Source: Clostridiales bacterium
Lineage (GTDB): Bacteria > Bacillota > Clostridia > Lachnospirales > Cellulosilyticaceae
NCBI GenBank assembly: GCA_019418225.1
Contig: DYCF01000010.1
Coordinates: 59,501-123,500, forward strand
Direction of reading: 5' to 3'
Length of the DNA stretch: 64,000 bases
In this document: one piece after another, positions 24,950 to 33,289 of the stretch
Layout: each line of letters opens with the position of its first letter
Position numbering within the stretch: position 1 is the stretch's first letter
Notes under the pieces: model-generated
What the model was told of the DNA's origin: nothing
Databases searched by the model: none
What the model saw: the letters and a program-made list of their open reading frames with translations, nothing else
Translations under genes and position numbers: made by a program

Positions 24950-25888
24950 ATGGACATAAATTTAATAACAGAGATTTTATCGAATAAGATATCGAAAGAA
25001 AATATATTACAAAAGCAACTAATGAAGGATTATACAACATTTAGAGTGGGAGGCCCTGCAGATCTTATTGTAAAGCCTAGTACAATTGAAGAAGTACAAT
25101 TTGTTGTAACAACATGTAAAGAAAATAATGTACCGTTTTATGTAATAGGAAATGGCAGTAATCTACTTGTAGATGATTTAGGTTTTCGTGGTGTAATCAT
25201 TCAGATTTACAAAAACTTAGCGGATGTAACAGTATCAGGAAACGTAGTAACAGCTCAGGCTGGCGCACTACTTTCAAAAATTGCAACTAAGGCAGCGGCG
25301 GAAGAACTTACAGGCTTTGAATTTGCTCATGGCATTCCTGGAACACTAGGGGGCGCTGTGACGATGAATGCAGGTGCATATGGCGGTGAAATTAAAGATG
25401 TCATCGTAAGCAGCAAAGTTATGGACCAAGATGGCAATGTATTTGAACTAAATCGCCAGCAGCTAGAGTTAGGATATCGTAAAAGCATTATTGAAGCTAA
25501 AGGTCTTATAGTTTTAGAAGCTACGCTTAATTTACAAAAAGGCAATAAAGAAGAAATTTTAGCAGCAATGAAAGACTTTAATGGCCGCAGAAGGGATAAA
25601 CAGCCACTTGATAAACCAAGTGCAGGAAGTACGTTTAAAAGACCTATCCCTAAAGAAGGCGAAGGACAGCTTTATGCTGGCAAGCTCATTGAAGATGCAG
25701 GACTTAGAGGCTTCCGTATAGGTGGTGCTGCTGTATCCGATAAACATTGTGGCTTTGTTGTGAATGAAGGCGGAGCCACATTTGAAGACCTTACTAAGCT
25801 GATTAAACATGTACAAAGTACAGTAAACACTAAATTTGGTGTATACTTAGAGACAGAAGTTAAAATTATTAAAAACCAAGACAGATAA
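24950..25888 (+). CDS. murB: UDP-N-acetylenolpyruvoylglucosamine reductase
   Basis: FAD enzyme that reduces enolpyruvyl-UDP-GlcNAc to UDP-N-acetylmuramate in cell wall synthesis. Visible motifs are the FAD-binding TTFRVGGPADLIVKP and VIGNGSNLLV, GIPGTLGGAVTMNAGAYGGE, the catalytic serine in PSAGSTFKRP and the C-terminal glutamate in YLETEVK. The product has 312 residues from this ATG. AAGGAG ends seven bases upstream; the adjacent ATG at 24947 is an equal alternative. It begins the murB-rapZ-yvcK-whiA-crh cluster common in Firmicutes. Confidence 0.95.
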   Translation: MDINLITEILSNKISKENILQKQLMKDYTTFRVGGPADLIVKPSTIEEVQFVVTTCKENNVPFYVIGNGSNLLVDDLGFRGVIIQIYKNLADVTVSGNVVTAQAGALLSKIATKAAAEELTGFEFAHGIPGTLGGAVTMNAGAYGGEIKDVIVSSKVMDQDGNVFELNRQQLELGYRKSIIEAKGLIVLEATLNLQKGNKEEILAAMKDFNGRRRDKQPLDKPSAGSTFKRPIPKEGEGQLYAGKLIEDAGLRGFRIGGAAVSDKHCGFVVNEGGATFEDLTKLIKHVQSTVNTKFGVYLETEVKIIKNQDR

Positions 25889-25905
25889 ATATTAAGGAGG
25901 CTACT

Positions 25906-26778
25906 ATGAATTTTATTATTGTAACTGGAATGTCAGGTGCTGGCAAAAGTAGTGCCATAAACTTTTTCGAAGACATGGGTTATTACTGTGTGGATAACCT
26001 TCCGCCTACATTAATTAAAAATTTTGCACAGTTGATTGTAGCCCAACAAGAGAAATTAGACAAAGTGGTATTAGGGATTGATATACGAGGTGGTAGTTTA
26101 TTTGCAGACCTTTTTAGTAGCCTGAATGAATTAGCAGTTCTCGGTCATACTTATGAAATCTTATTCTTTGATTGTAGTGATGCAGAACTTATTAAACGTT
26201 TCAAAGAAACAAGGAGACTTCATCCACTTGCTCGAAGTGAACGAATTGAAGAGGGCATTGAAAAAGAAAGAAAGATTTTAAAAGAAATCAAAGAAAAAGC
26301 AAATCATATTATTGATACATCTTATATGTTACCTAAGGATACAAAAGAAGTACTCTTTAAAATTTATAGCGAGAAAAAAGATTTCAATAGCTTAATGGTA
26401 ACGATTGTATCCTTTGGCTTTAAATATGGTATTCCAATTGATGCAGATCTTGTGTTTGACGTAAGATTTGCACCAAACCCATATTATAATCCTGAAATGC
26501 GTCCCTTTACAGGCAATGATGCGATTGTAAGAGATTATGTGCTAAGTTTTGATGTGACACAAAAATTTCTTGCTAAATTAGAGGATATGATTGACTTTTT
26601 AATACCAAACTATAAACAAGAAGGTAAGAATCAAGTTGTGATTGCTATTGGATGTACAGGTGGTAAACATCGCTCTGTCACAGTTGCCAATGCATTATAC
26701 GAATTTTTACAAAAAGAGGGGCATACAGTACTTAAACAGCATAGAGATATAGAGAAAGATAGTAAAAGAGGAAAATAA
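25906..26778 (+). CDS. rapZ: RNase adapter RapZ / nucleotide-binding protein YvcJ
   Basis: P-loop protein of 290 residues with Walker A GMSGAGKS (8-15) and the family motifs GYYCVDNLPPTL, RRLHPLA, FGFKYGIPIDADLVFDVRF, NPYY and IGCTGGKHRSV. In E. coli RapZ guides cleavage of GlmZ; in B. subtilis YvcJ binds nucleotides and affects competence. It lies 17 bases after murB with AAGGAGG and three bases before yvcK, the conserved order. Confidence 0.95.
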   Translation: MNFIIVTGMSGAGKSSAINFFEDMGYYCVDNLPPTLIKNFAQLIVAQQEKLDKVVLGIDIRGGSLFADLFSSLNELAVLGHTYEILFFDCSDAELIKRFKETRRLHPLARSERIEEGIEKERKILKEIKEKANHIIDTSYMLPKDTKEVLFKIYSEKKDFNSLMVTIVSFGFKYGIPIDADLVFDVRFAPNPYYNPEMRPFTGNDAIVRDYVLSFDVTQKFLAKLEDMIDFLIPNYKQEGKNQVVIAIGCTGGKHRSVTVANALYEFLQKEGHTVLKQHRDIEKDSKRGK

Positions 26779-26781
26779 ACA

Positions 26782-27768
26782 ATGAAAATAAGGCAGCAAG
26801 ACCTAAAAGTTGTTGTAATAGGTGGTGGCACTGGATTATCAACTATGCTTAAGGGACTAAAAAAGTATACTTCTCATATTACAGCAGTTGTAACAGTATC
26901 TGATAATGGTGGCGGTTCAGGAAGATTAAGAGCTGAAATGGGTATGATACCACCAGGTGATATTCGTAATTGCTTGGTAGCTCTAGCAAATACCGAACCT
27001 ATTATGGAAAAGTTATTACAGCATCGCTTCAAAGAAGGTGGTTTATGTGGGCAAAGCTTTGGTAATCTGTTTTTAGCAGCACTTACAGAAATCACTGGAA
27101 GCTTTGAAGAAGCTGTGAAGGTTACAAGTAATGTTTTAGCCATTACAGGTAAAGTGCTTCCTGTTACTTATGAAGATGTACATTTACAAGCAGTTTTTGA
27201 AAATGATAAAAAGGTGATTGGAGAAACACAAATTGTTGATTATGGCAAAGAGAATCTTGTTGATATAAAGGAGATTTCTCTTCAGCCTAAATCTCCACAA
27301 CCTGCAAAGGAAGTAATGACAGCAATTGAAGAGGCTGACCTTATTGTGTTTGGACCTGGAAGTCTTTATACAAGTATTATCTCAAACCTATTGGTAGAAA
27401 AGGTGACAGCACAAATTGCAAAGTCTAAGGCTGATAAAATTTATGTGGCAAATGTCATGACACAACCAGGTGAGACAACAAACTTAAGTTTGGAAGATCA
27501 TATTACTGTTTTAGAAAATTATATGGGAAAAGGTATTATTAATCTCGTTATTGCGAATAATGCCACTATACCAGAAAAATATTTGAAGCAGTATAATGAA
27601 GATGGTGCGAAGGTTTTAAAAGTAAATGAAAAGCATGAAATATGGACGCGTATCTTAAAAGTTGAAGCACCCCTTGTATCGATTAATGAAGAAAAAGGGC
27701 TTGTTAGGCATGACTCTACAAAGCTAGCCCAATGTATATTTGAATCAGCACTCACTAAAATTACATAA
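26782..27768 (+). CDS. yvcK: Gluconeogenesis factor / UDP-sugar-binding protein YvcK
   Basis: A 328-residue member of the YvcK/CofD-like family. The N-terminal nucleotide-binding VVIGGGTGLSTMLKGLK, VTVSDNGGGSGRLR, IPPGDIRNCLVALA and FGPGSLYTSIISNLLV motifs are intact. In B. subtilis it is needed for growth on gluconeogenic carbon sources and for cell shape, and it binds UDP-GlcNAc. It sits between rapZ and whiA with almost no spacing, so it is part of one transcript. Confidence 0.95.
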   Translation: MKIRQQDLKVVVIGGGTGLSTMLKGLKKYTSHITAVVTVSDNGGGSGRLRAEMGMIPPGDIRNCLVALANTEPIMEKLLQHRFKEGGLCGQSFGNLFLAALTEITGSFEEAVKVTSNVLAITGKVLPVTYEDVHLQAVFENDKKVIGETQIVDYGKENLVDIKEISLQPKSPQPAKEVMTAIEEADLIVFGPGSLYTSIISNLLVEKVTAQIAKSKADKIYVANVMTQPGETTNLSLEDHITVLENYMGKGIINLVIANNATIPEKYLKQYNEDGAKVLKVNEKHEIWTRILKVEAPLVSINEEKGLVRHDSTKLAQCIFESALTKIT

Positions 27769-27783
27769 GATGAGGTGAACAAT

Positions 27784-28746
27784 ATGTCTTTTTCCTCCAA
27801 TGTAAAGAAAGAGCTCACATGTGTACCATTAGGTGCTAGACATTGTATGATTGCGGAAATAGCAGCAATGCTCATTATGGCGGGAGAAATTAAGTATGAA
27901 AGTCAGCAGTTTTCTATAAAATTTCAAACTGAAAACGCAGCCATTGCAAGAAAATACTTTACAATGGTTAAAAAAACTTTTAATATAAATACTGAGGTAG
28001 TTCTTAAGACGAATAAAAAGTTTCACAAAAAACAAATATATGTACTGAGGCTTAATGATACAAAAGCAGCAGAAAAAATATTACGTGCAACCACATTACT
28101 TAAAGAGGAGCATGGAAGAGACACATTAAGAGATTATGTGGATTTAAATGTGATTCAAAGTACGTGTTGCAAAAGAGCTTATCTTAGAGGTGCCTTCTTA
28201 GGAGCAGGTTCAGTAAGTGATCCGGAAAAAGGTTATCATTTGGAATTTGTAAATCCTTCCCTTAGGCACGCAGAATTTTTACAAGAAGTAATGACGCTTT
28301 TAGAAATGGAACCTAAAGTTGTCCCTCGTAAAAACAACTATGTATTGTACTTAAAAGAGGGAACACAAATTGTTGACTTACTCAACATTATGGGTGCACA
28401 TATAGCCCTTATGGAGCTTGAGAATGTGCGCATTGTAAAAGAAGTAAGAAATAATGTCAATCGCATTGTAAACTGCGAGACGGCAAATCTAAAAAAAACT
28501 GTATCAGCTGCTGTAAGGCAAATGCAAGATATAGAATATGTACAAAATACAATAGGCATCTCAGCATTACCTGAGAACTTACAGCAAGTAGCTACTTATA
28601 GATTAGAATACCCAAGTAGTACATTAAAGGAGTTAGGTGAACTGCTTAACCCACCTGTAGGAAAATCAGGCGTTAATCATAGACTTAAAAAAATAAGTGA
28701 AATCGCGGAACAATTAAGGGAAACCAGAGGAGGAAATGTAAAATGA
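27784..28746 (+). CDS. whiA: DNA-binding protein WhiA
   Basis: A 320-residue protein with two LAGLIDADG-like N-terminal domains (SFSSNVKKELTCVP; CCKRAYLRGAFLGAGSVSDPEKGYHLEF) and a C-terminal helix-turn-helix (LEYPSSTLKELGELLNPPVGKSGVNHRLKKISEIAE). WhiA is linked to sporulation in actinobacteria and to division and chromosome segregation in B. subtilis. The ATG at 27784 has GAGGTG upstream; a GTG at 27775 lies inside that site. It overlaps crh by four bases. Confidence 0.95.
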   Translation: MSFSSNVKKELTCVPLGARHCMIAEIAAMLIMAGEIKYESQQFSIKFQTENAAIARKYFTMVKKTFNINTEVVLKTNKKFHKKQIYVLRLNDTKAAEKILRATTLLKEEHGRDTLRDYVDLNVIQSTCCKRAYLRGAFLGAGSVSDPEKGYHLEFVNPSLRHAEFLQEVMTLLEMEPKVVPRKNNYVLYLKEGTQIVDLLNIMGAHIALMELENVRIVKEVRNNVNRIVNCETANLKKTVSAAVRQMQDIEYVQNTIGISALPENLQQVATYRLEYPSSTLKELGELLNPPVGKSGVNHRLKKISEIAEQLRETRGGNVK

Positions 28747-29006
28747 TTAAAGAAGTACTTAAATTAGAATTAAAGAATGGGTTAGAGGCTAGACCTGCCG
28801 CATTATTTGTTCAAATTGCAAGTAAATACGAAAGTCATATTGCAGTAATCGTTAATGAAAAACAAGTTAACGCAAAAAGTATTATGGGTATGATGTCACT
28901 TGGTGCTATTAAAGGTCAAGAAATTGAAATCAGAGCTGAAGGTGAAGATGAGAAAGAAGCTGTTGAAGCTTTAATTAAATTCTTAACTACACACGAAGTT
29001 GAATAA
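28743..29006 (+). CDS. crh: HPr-like protein Crh
   Basis: An 87-residue HPr homologue. Residue 15, which is the phosphorylated histidine in true HPr (GIHARPA), is glutamate here (GLEARPAA), while Ser46 in the KSIMGMM segment is kept. B. subtilis Crh has glutamine at 15 and acts only through HPr-kinase phosphorylation at Ser46 as a cofactor of CcpA. The same role in catabolite control is the best inference. The start overlaps the whiA stop (ATGA) and the gene ends the murB cluster, matching the B. subtilis order. Confidence 0.9.
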   Translation: MIKEVLKLELKNGLEARPAALFVQIASKYESHIAVIVNEKQVNAKSIMGMMSLGAIKGQEIEIRAEGEDEKEAVEALIKFLTTHEVE

Positions 29007-29019
29007 AAGATAAAAGATA

Positions 29020-29260
29020 ATTTTAAATACATGGTAGTAGAAGAGGACCGCCGGTAATGCGGTCACTACTAGCTGCACTCTACAGAATTTGTGAGCATCT
29101 AAAGCTAAAAATTCAAAGAAACGGTGTGAACTCGCTTACGCTCGAACAGCACACCTAAAACCTCTTTGAATTTTTAGCTAAGATGCTCATCAAATTCTTC
29201 CGAAGGCAGACTAGCAGTGACCGCATTACCGGCTTTTCTACTATCATCCTATTTTAAATA
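29020..29260. repeat. Large foldback repeat element
   Basis: The region folds back on itself: ATGGTAGTAGAA (29031) with TTCTACTATCAT (29236), CCGGTAATGCGGTCACT with AGTGACCGCATTACCGG, AGAATTTG with CAAATTCT, GAGCATCT with AGATGCTC, and AGCTAAAAATTCAAAG with CTTTGAATTTTTAGCT. The tip carries GGTGTG/CACACC around a CTCGCTTACGCTCG loop. The arms are about 100 bases each with small interruptions. A partial left arm recurs near 42728. It has no gene and no T-run, so it is probably a mobile palindromic repeat. Confidence 0.8.
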
Positions 29261-29406
29261 GAGCGGAGGAGGGCAGAGAAAGAGAATGTCTTCTGCTTGA
29301 GAAGAAAATATAGTGTGGTAGCGGCCGCATTACCGGCTTTTCTACTATCATCCTATTTTAAATAAAGTGGAGAAGAGCAGAGAAAGAGAATGTTTTCTGC
29401 TTGAGA
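29221..29406. repeat. Pair of 82-bp direct repeats at the foldback's right end
   Basis: Bases 29221-29302 recur at 29325-29406 with a handful of changes (for example GAGCGGAGGAGGGC against AAGTGGAGAAGAGC). Each copy starts with CCGCATTACCGGCTTTTCTACTATCATCC, the right edge of the foldback, and ends in TTCTGCTTGAGA. The duplication suggests slippage or a second insertion. Bases 29407-29511 are purine-rich with no feature beyond the next ribosome site. Confidence 0.75.
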
Positions 29407-29511
29407 CTTGCGGGGATGAGGTGGAGGCATAGTTTGGGAGAATGGGCATATAGTAGAGATAGAGAGGAGATTTTTGGTAAGTTGTGGCTAGGAGAAGAAG
29501 GGGAATGAGAT

Positions 29512-30489
29512 ATGGGGAACATAAATATTCTTATGTACGGAGGAGGAAATTGTGAAATAGGTGGGCAGCTAGGTGAAGCATTTGAGAAGATAGATTACAT
29601 TGCAGATGGTAAGAATGTTAGGGTGTTTGGAAGAGCTCATGTGTTTAATAAGAGCTGTCTTAATATATATGGACGTTTTGAGGAAATTAAAAAATACATA
29701 GGCCTTGGTAATAATAGTGGACAAGGAGGAATCTATGAATATTTTTATAATGGAAATCAAACAATTAAGATGTGTGAAATGAAAATACAGCCTGTGACCA
29801 ATGAGAGCTTTGAAGCGTTTTTAGCTATGGGTAATGAGCGGCTAGAATCAGAAGAAATTGTTTTAATATTGATGGGACAAGGAAATCTGAAGGGGATGTT
29901 TATGGATTTTGCCTTAGAGGCACCTGGCGTATTAGGATATGAAAAGATTTTTAAATGCATTGGAGAAGTGCTGTACCCTAGAGTGCCTAGAATTCATTTG
30001 GTGATTGATATGGCATGCTGGCATTATATGCAGTTGCCACTTTTATTATTAAGGTATCCATTTTTCAAAAGTGTTTTCATTTATAAAAGACCACAGACTT
30101 ACGACCTTTTTCCAATCGAGATATTTATTCAAGGCCTAGAATCATTGGGTGTATACGGTAGCTTAAGGCAAAAGGAGATAAGTGGCTATTGGATAGACCT
30201 AAGTTCTAGAAAAGCATTTGAGCAAGTTTATATGCTTTGGCGGGCCTATAAGAAAAAGAAGATAGATGTAAGTATACTCGTTCAGTACTATGCCCAGATT
30301 GTAATGGCAATTCATACGGGAAATATAGGTGAAAGAGCATTTAAAGAATTAAGTCAGCTGGATGGAAGAGAGGTATTTAACGAGGTTGAGGATTATTTTA
30401 GATTAGAATATGGCATAATAGTAGATGAACAAAATTTAAATGAATGGCTAGAGAGTTTAAAAATATGCACAGATTATCATAAGTTGTAG
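29512..30489 (+). CDS. Degenerate clostripain-like (C11/caspase-fold) protein
   Basis: A 325-residue protein without a signal peptide. Its layout resembles C11 (clostripain-like) peptidases: an initial strand NINILMYGGGN, a region before the catalytic His ending EEIVLILMGQGNLKGMFMDF (about 113-132), and a strand ending in the expected Cys, VIDMACWHYMQ (Cys 169), followed by LLLLRYPFFKSVFIY. In active enzymes the first motif is GHG; here it is GQG, so the histidine is replaced while the cysteine remains. The function is therefore uncertain and may be non-proteolytic. An AGGGG site precedes the ATG. It is a single gene. Confidence 0.5.
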   Translation: MGNINILMYGGGNCEIGGQLGEAFEKIDYIADGKNVRVFGRAHVFNKSCLNIYGRFEEIKKYIGLGNNSGQGGIYEYFYNGNQTIKMCEMKIQPVTNESFEAFLAMGNERLESEEIVLILMGQGNLKGMFMDFALEAPGVLGYEKIFKCIGEVLYPRVPRIHLVIDMACWHYMQLPLLLLRYPFFKSVFIYKRPQTYDLFPIEIFIQGLESLGVYGSLRQKEISGYWIDLSSRKAFEQVYMLWRAYKKKKIDVSILVQYYAQIVMAIHTGNIGERAFKELSQLDGREVFNEVEDYFRLEYGIIVDEQNLNEWLESLKICTDYHKL

Positions 30490-30562
30490 ATTTTTGGTAA
30501 ACATTTCTATATAATAAAATCAGTAAACGAGTTTATTCAAAAGAGGAGGAGTGTAAGAGAAC

Positions 30563-32149
30563 ATGAGAACGGCACTAAAGAAAAGCCTAATAAGTTTTGT
30601 AGGTTTGATGTTTGTTTGCTGTTTTTATACATTGGCCTATTCTAAGGCACCTGCAACGATTAAAGTAGGCTTAGAATCAGTTTATAAAAACGTAGCAAGC
30701 GTGAGCTTGTCAAGTGATTCTAATATACAGATTGGATATTATGATGAGACAGGATTTGATGTAGAAGGCGTTTTAAATGCAAGTGAGGTCACCATTCGCT
30801 TAAATAAAAATAACTATTATGATTTAGGTGTGACATTTAGTGAGTTTGATGAGGCAAAGAGTTTTGCGAAGGAACATGGAAATGGCGCAGTACCAGTTTA
30901 TATCAATGAAGGTGTATATGGTGTATATACTACAAATAATGAAGGTGGCCTAAAAAATGGGCAGAACTTTAATCGCAGTATTGCAGTATATGATAATGCT
31001 GGAACATTGCTTTTAATTAGTAATGAGGATATTAAACCACTTGTGATGAGAGGTTATGATATAGCCAGTGGTTTATCATTAACAACAGTAGGTGGTACGA
31101 AGAAATATCGTGGTGCCATTGGAATGGGTGGTACATCAGGGCTGACACCATATAATATTCTAGATTTAGAAGAGTATTTATATGGGGTGGTGCCTAAGGA
31201 GATGCCAGCTTCATGGCCAGAGGAAGCCTTAAAGGCACAAGCTGTAGCTGCTAGGTCTATTGCAACCTTCCAGTACAATCGTTACGCAAGTAGTGGTTAT
31301 AATGTAGTAGACACGACGACAACACAAGTTTATGGTGGCTATCTTGCAGAAATGCCATCTACAAATAAAGCCGTTAATGCCACAAGCGGAGAAGTAATTC
31401 GTTATAACGGTGCGGTAGCAGAAGCTGTATATTTCTCAACTAGTGGAGGGACGACAGAAGATGCTAAAAATGTGTGGGGCAGTGATGTAGCCTATTTAAA
31501 ATCAGTAAAAGATACTTATGAGACAGAACCTTCACAAAAACCTTGGACACGTACGATTACCCTTAGTGAGTTAGATAGATGTCTTGCAAACTATGGTGCG
31601 AATATAGGTAGCGCAAAAGGCGTGCAAATTGTAAGTCGTACAAATTCGGGGCGTGTACAGGAACTGAATATATTAGGTTCAAATGGCAATTACACTGTAA
31701 AGGGTGAAACAATACGTAGCTTCTTTGGAAGTAGCAATGAAGGCTCCTTAAAAAGTAGACTTTTTAGCTTTACAGGAACGATTAATAGTGGCAGTTCAAA
31801 TACAGTAGCAACCAATAATGAAGTAACCGTTATTTCAGCTAATGGCAAAGATACAATGCCAAGTAAGAATTTGATGGTAATGTCAGCTACGGATTTAGGC
31901 ACGATTGCAGAGAGCTTTACTGTACAATCTGCTACAGATAAAGTACAGATGACTACCACAGTAAATAATGCTGTGACTGAAACTGTAAATAATGATTTAG
32001 AAACAGTATGGGGTGATTTCACCATTTATGGTCAAGGATTTGGACATGGTGTAGGTATGTCACAAAGCGGTGCAAAAGGCATGGCACAAGAAGGATTTTC
32101 TTATACAGATATATTAGAATATTACTATATGGGTATTACTGTAGATTAA
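30563..32149 (+). CDS. SpoIID/LytB domain protein
   Basis: An exported protein of 528 residues with a signal peptide (LISFVGLMFVCCFYTLAYSKA). The C-terminal half is a SpoIID domain: YLYGVVPKEMPASWPEEALKAQAVAARS, YGGYLAEMPSTNKAV, YFSTSGGTTEDAKNVWG and the ending FGHGVGMSQSGAKGMAQEGFSY. SpoIID-type proteins are lytic transglycosylases that cut stem-peptide-free glycan in sporulation or act as amidase enhancers. An insertion rich in T, S and N (about 415-480) splits the domain near its end. The start follows AGAGGAGGAG. The 115-bp repeat lies just downstream. Confidence 0.9.
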   Translation: MRTALKKSLISFVGLMFVCCFYTLAYSKAPATIKVGLESVYKNVASVSLSSDSNIQIGYYDETGFDVEGVLNASEVTIRLNKNNYYDLGVTFSEFDEAKSFAKEHGNGAVPVYINEGVYGVYTTNNEGGLKNGQNFNRSIAVYDNAGTLLLISNEDIKPLVMRGYDIASGLSLTTVGGTKKYRGAIGMGGTSGLTPYNILDLEEYLYGVVPKEMPASWPEEALKAQAVAARSIATFQYNRYASSGYNVVDTTTTQVYGGYLAEMPSTNKAVNATSGEVIRYNGAVAEAVYFSTSGGTTEDAKNVWGSDVAYLKSVKDTYETEPSQKPWTRTITLSELDRCLANYGANIGSAKGVQIVSRTNSGRVQELNILGSNGNYTVKGETIRSFFGSSNEGSLKSRLFSFTGTINSGSSNTVATNNEVTVISANGKDTMPSKNLMVMSATDLGTIAESFTVQSATDKVQMTTTVNNAVTETVNNDLETVWGDFTIYGQGFGHGVGMSQSGAKGMAQEGFSYTDILEYYYMGITVD

Positions 32150-32173
32150 TTTAAACACATACTTGTTGAGTGG

Positions 32174-32288
32174 TATAGATTTCACATTTATAAAATTTAG
32201 TTATTCATAGTTTTTAGTAATGTGAAATCATTGGGAGAAGCTAATTTACTTACATGTATATTTCAAATTTTTAGCTGGTTTCTCTATA
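32174..32288 (+). repeat. 115-bp structured dispersed repeat, copy 1
   Basis: This segment matches the reverse complement of 43186-43300 over its whole 115-base length at roughly 80-85 percent. It begins TATAGATTTCACATTTATAAA and ends GGTTTCTCTATA, so the tips TATAGA/TCTATA are inverted. Inside, GATTTCACATT pairs with AATGTGAAATC and GAGAAGCTAA with TTAGC-TGG-TTTCTC. It may be a miniature mobile element or a small structured RNA. Confidence 0.7.
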
Positions 32289-32321
32289 ATTAAGCGTAAA
32301 AATAAATAACCTTATAAGAGA

Positions 32322-32366
32322 AAAAGGAGTATCTGATGTATTAATTCAGATGCTCCCTTTTCTTTT
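32322..32366 (+). terminator. Terminator-like hairpin after the SpoIID-like gene
   Basis: AAAAGGAG-T-ATCTGA pairs with TCAGAT-G-CTCCCTTTT and is followed by CTTTT. The rest of the gap to 32563 is A/T-rich with no recognisable gene. Confidence 0.7.
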
Positions 32367-32563
32367 AGAAATCAAAAAAAAGATTAAATATATTTAATTT
32401 TAAAACTTGAAATTATATAATTTATAAAATAAAATATATTATATTATTTTTCAAAAACAAAAGAATGCTCCTAAGAAAAATTATAGGAGAGGAAGTGAAC
32501 TTTTAAAATAGCAGTAATATATTACTTAGAAGAGCATCAATAGTAAGTTGGGGGAGATTTTAT

Positions 32564-33280
32564 ATGATATCAATGAAAGAAATGATTACGAGCCCATTAT
32601 TAGTTGGTTTAGTTATTGTTGGACTTCTTTATATAATAGGGTTTTCACTTGCTTATTTAAGAAAGGCTTATAAACATTGTTTAGAACTAGGTATTTCAAA
32701 AGAGACTGTACATAAGGTAATTAAGTCTAGCCTTGTATTTTCTATTGTACCAAGTTTGTCAGTAGTAGTTGGTTTGTTTGCCATTATACCTGTATTGGGA
32801 ACTGTATGGAGTTGGTGGCGCCTTTCAGTGATTGGGTCATTATCTTATGAAACGATGATTTCAAGTAGTGTGGCTTCAGCTTTACATTTTGAGACAAGTG
32901 CGCAAATGCTTGAACAAGCTACAGGGCAGCAGTTTGGCATTGTGATGATTTTAATGAGTGTTGGGATGTTAAGTGGTTTCTTAATCCTCATTCCTTTTGG
33001 TAAAAAGCTTGCTATGAGCGTTAATAAGTCAGAAAGTGCAAGTAGCTGGAAATATGTATTAAGTGGGACGTTTATGCTATGTTTATTCGCAGTATATATT
33101 CCAGTGTTATTAATTGGAGATACCATTCAAGCAGCTGTTATGCTGACAGGCCTTGTAATTGCCCTTATCCTTGGGGGGCTTTCTAAAAAGCCAAAGCTTA
33201 AGTGGCTTGGGGAATTTATTATGGCGGTTTCTATGATTGGTGGAATGATTTCTTCTCTTTTATGGACAAAGATTTTTTAG
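32564..33280 (+). CDS. DUF5058-like integral membrane protein
   Basis: A 238-residue protein with about six membrane segments, beginning LLVGLVIVGLLYIIGFSLAYL. A conserved-looking loop GTVWSWWRLSVIGSLSYE lies between segments two and three. I recall such proteins as DUF5058, of unknown function, often encoded as a pair with a second membrane protein as here. The pair may form a transporter, with no substrate evident. GGGGGAG precedes the ATG. It is followed nine bases later by its partner. Confidence 0.65.
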   Translation: MISMKEMITSPLLVGLVIVGLLYIIGFSLAYLRKAYKHCLELGISKETVHKVIKSSLVFSIVPSLSVVVGLFAIIPVLGTVWSWWRLSVIGSLSYETMISSSVASALHFETSAQMLEQATGQQFGIVMILMSVGMLSGFLILIPFGKKLAMSVNKSESASSWKYVLSGTFMLCLFAVYIPVLLIGDTIQAAVMLTGLVIALILGGLSKKPKLKWLGEFIMAVSMIGGMISSLLWTKIF

Positions 33281-33289
33281 GAGGTTAAT

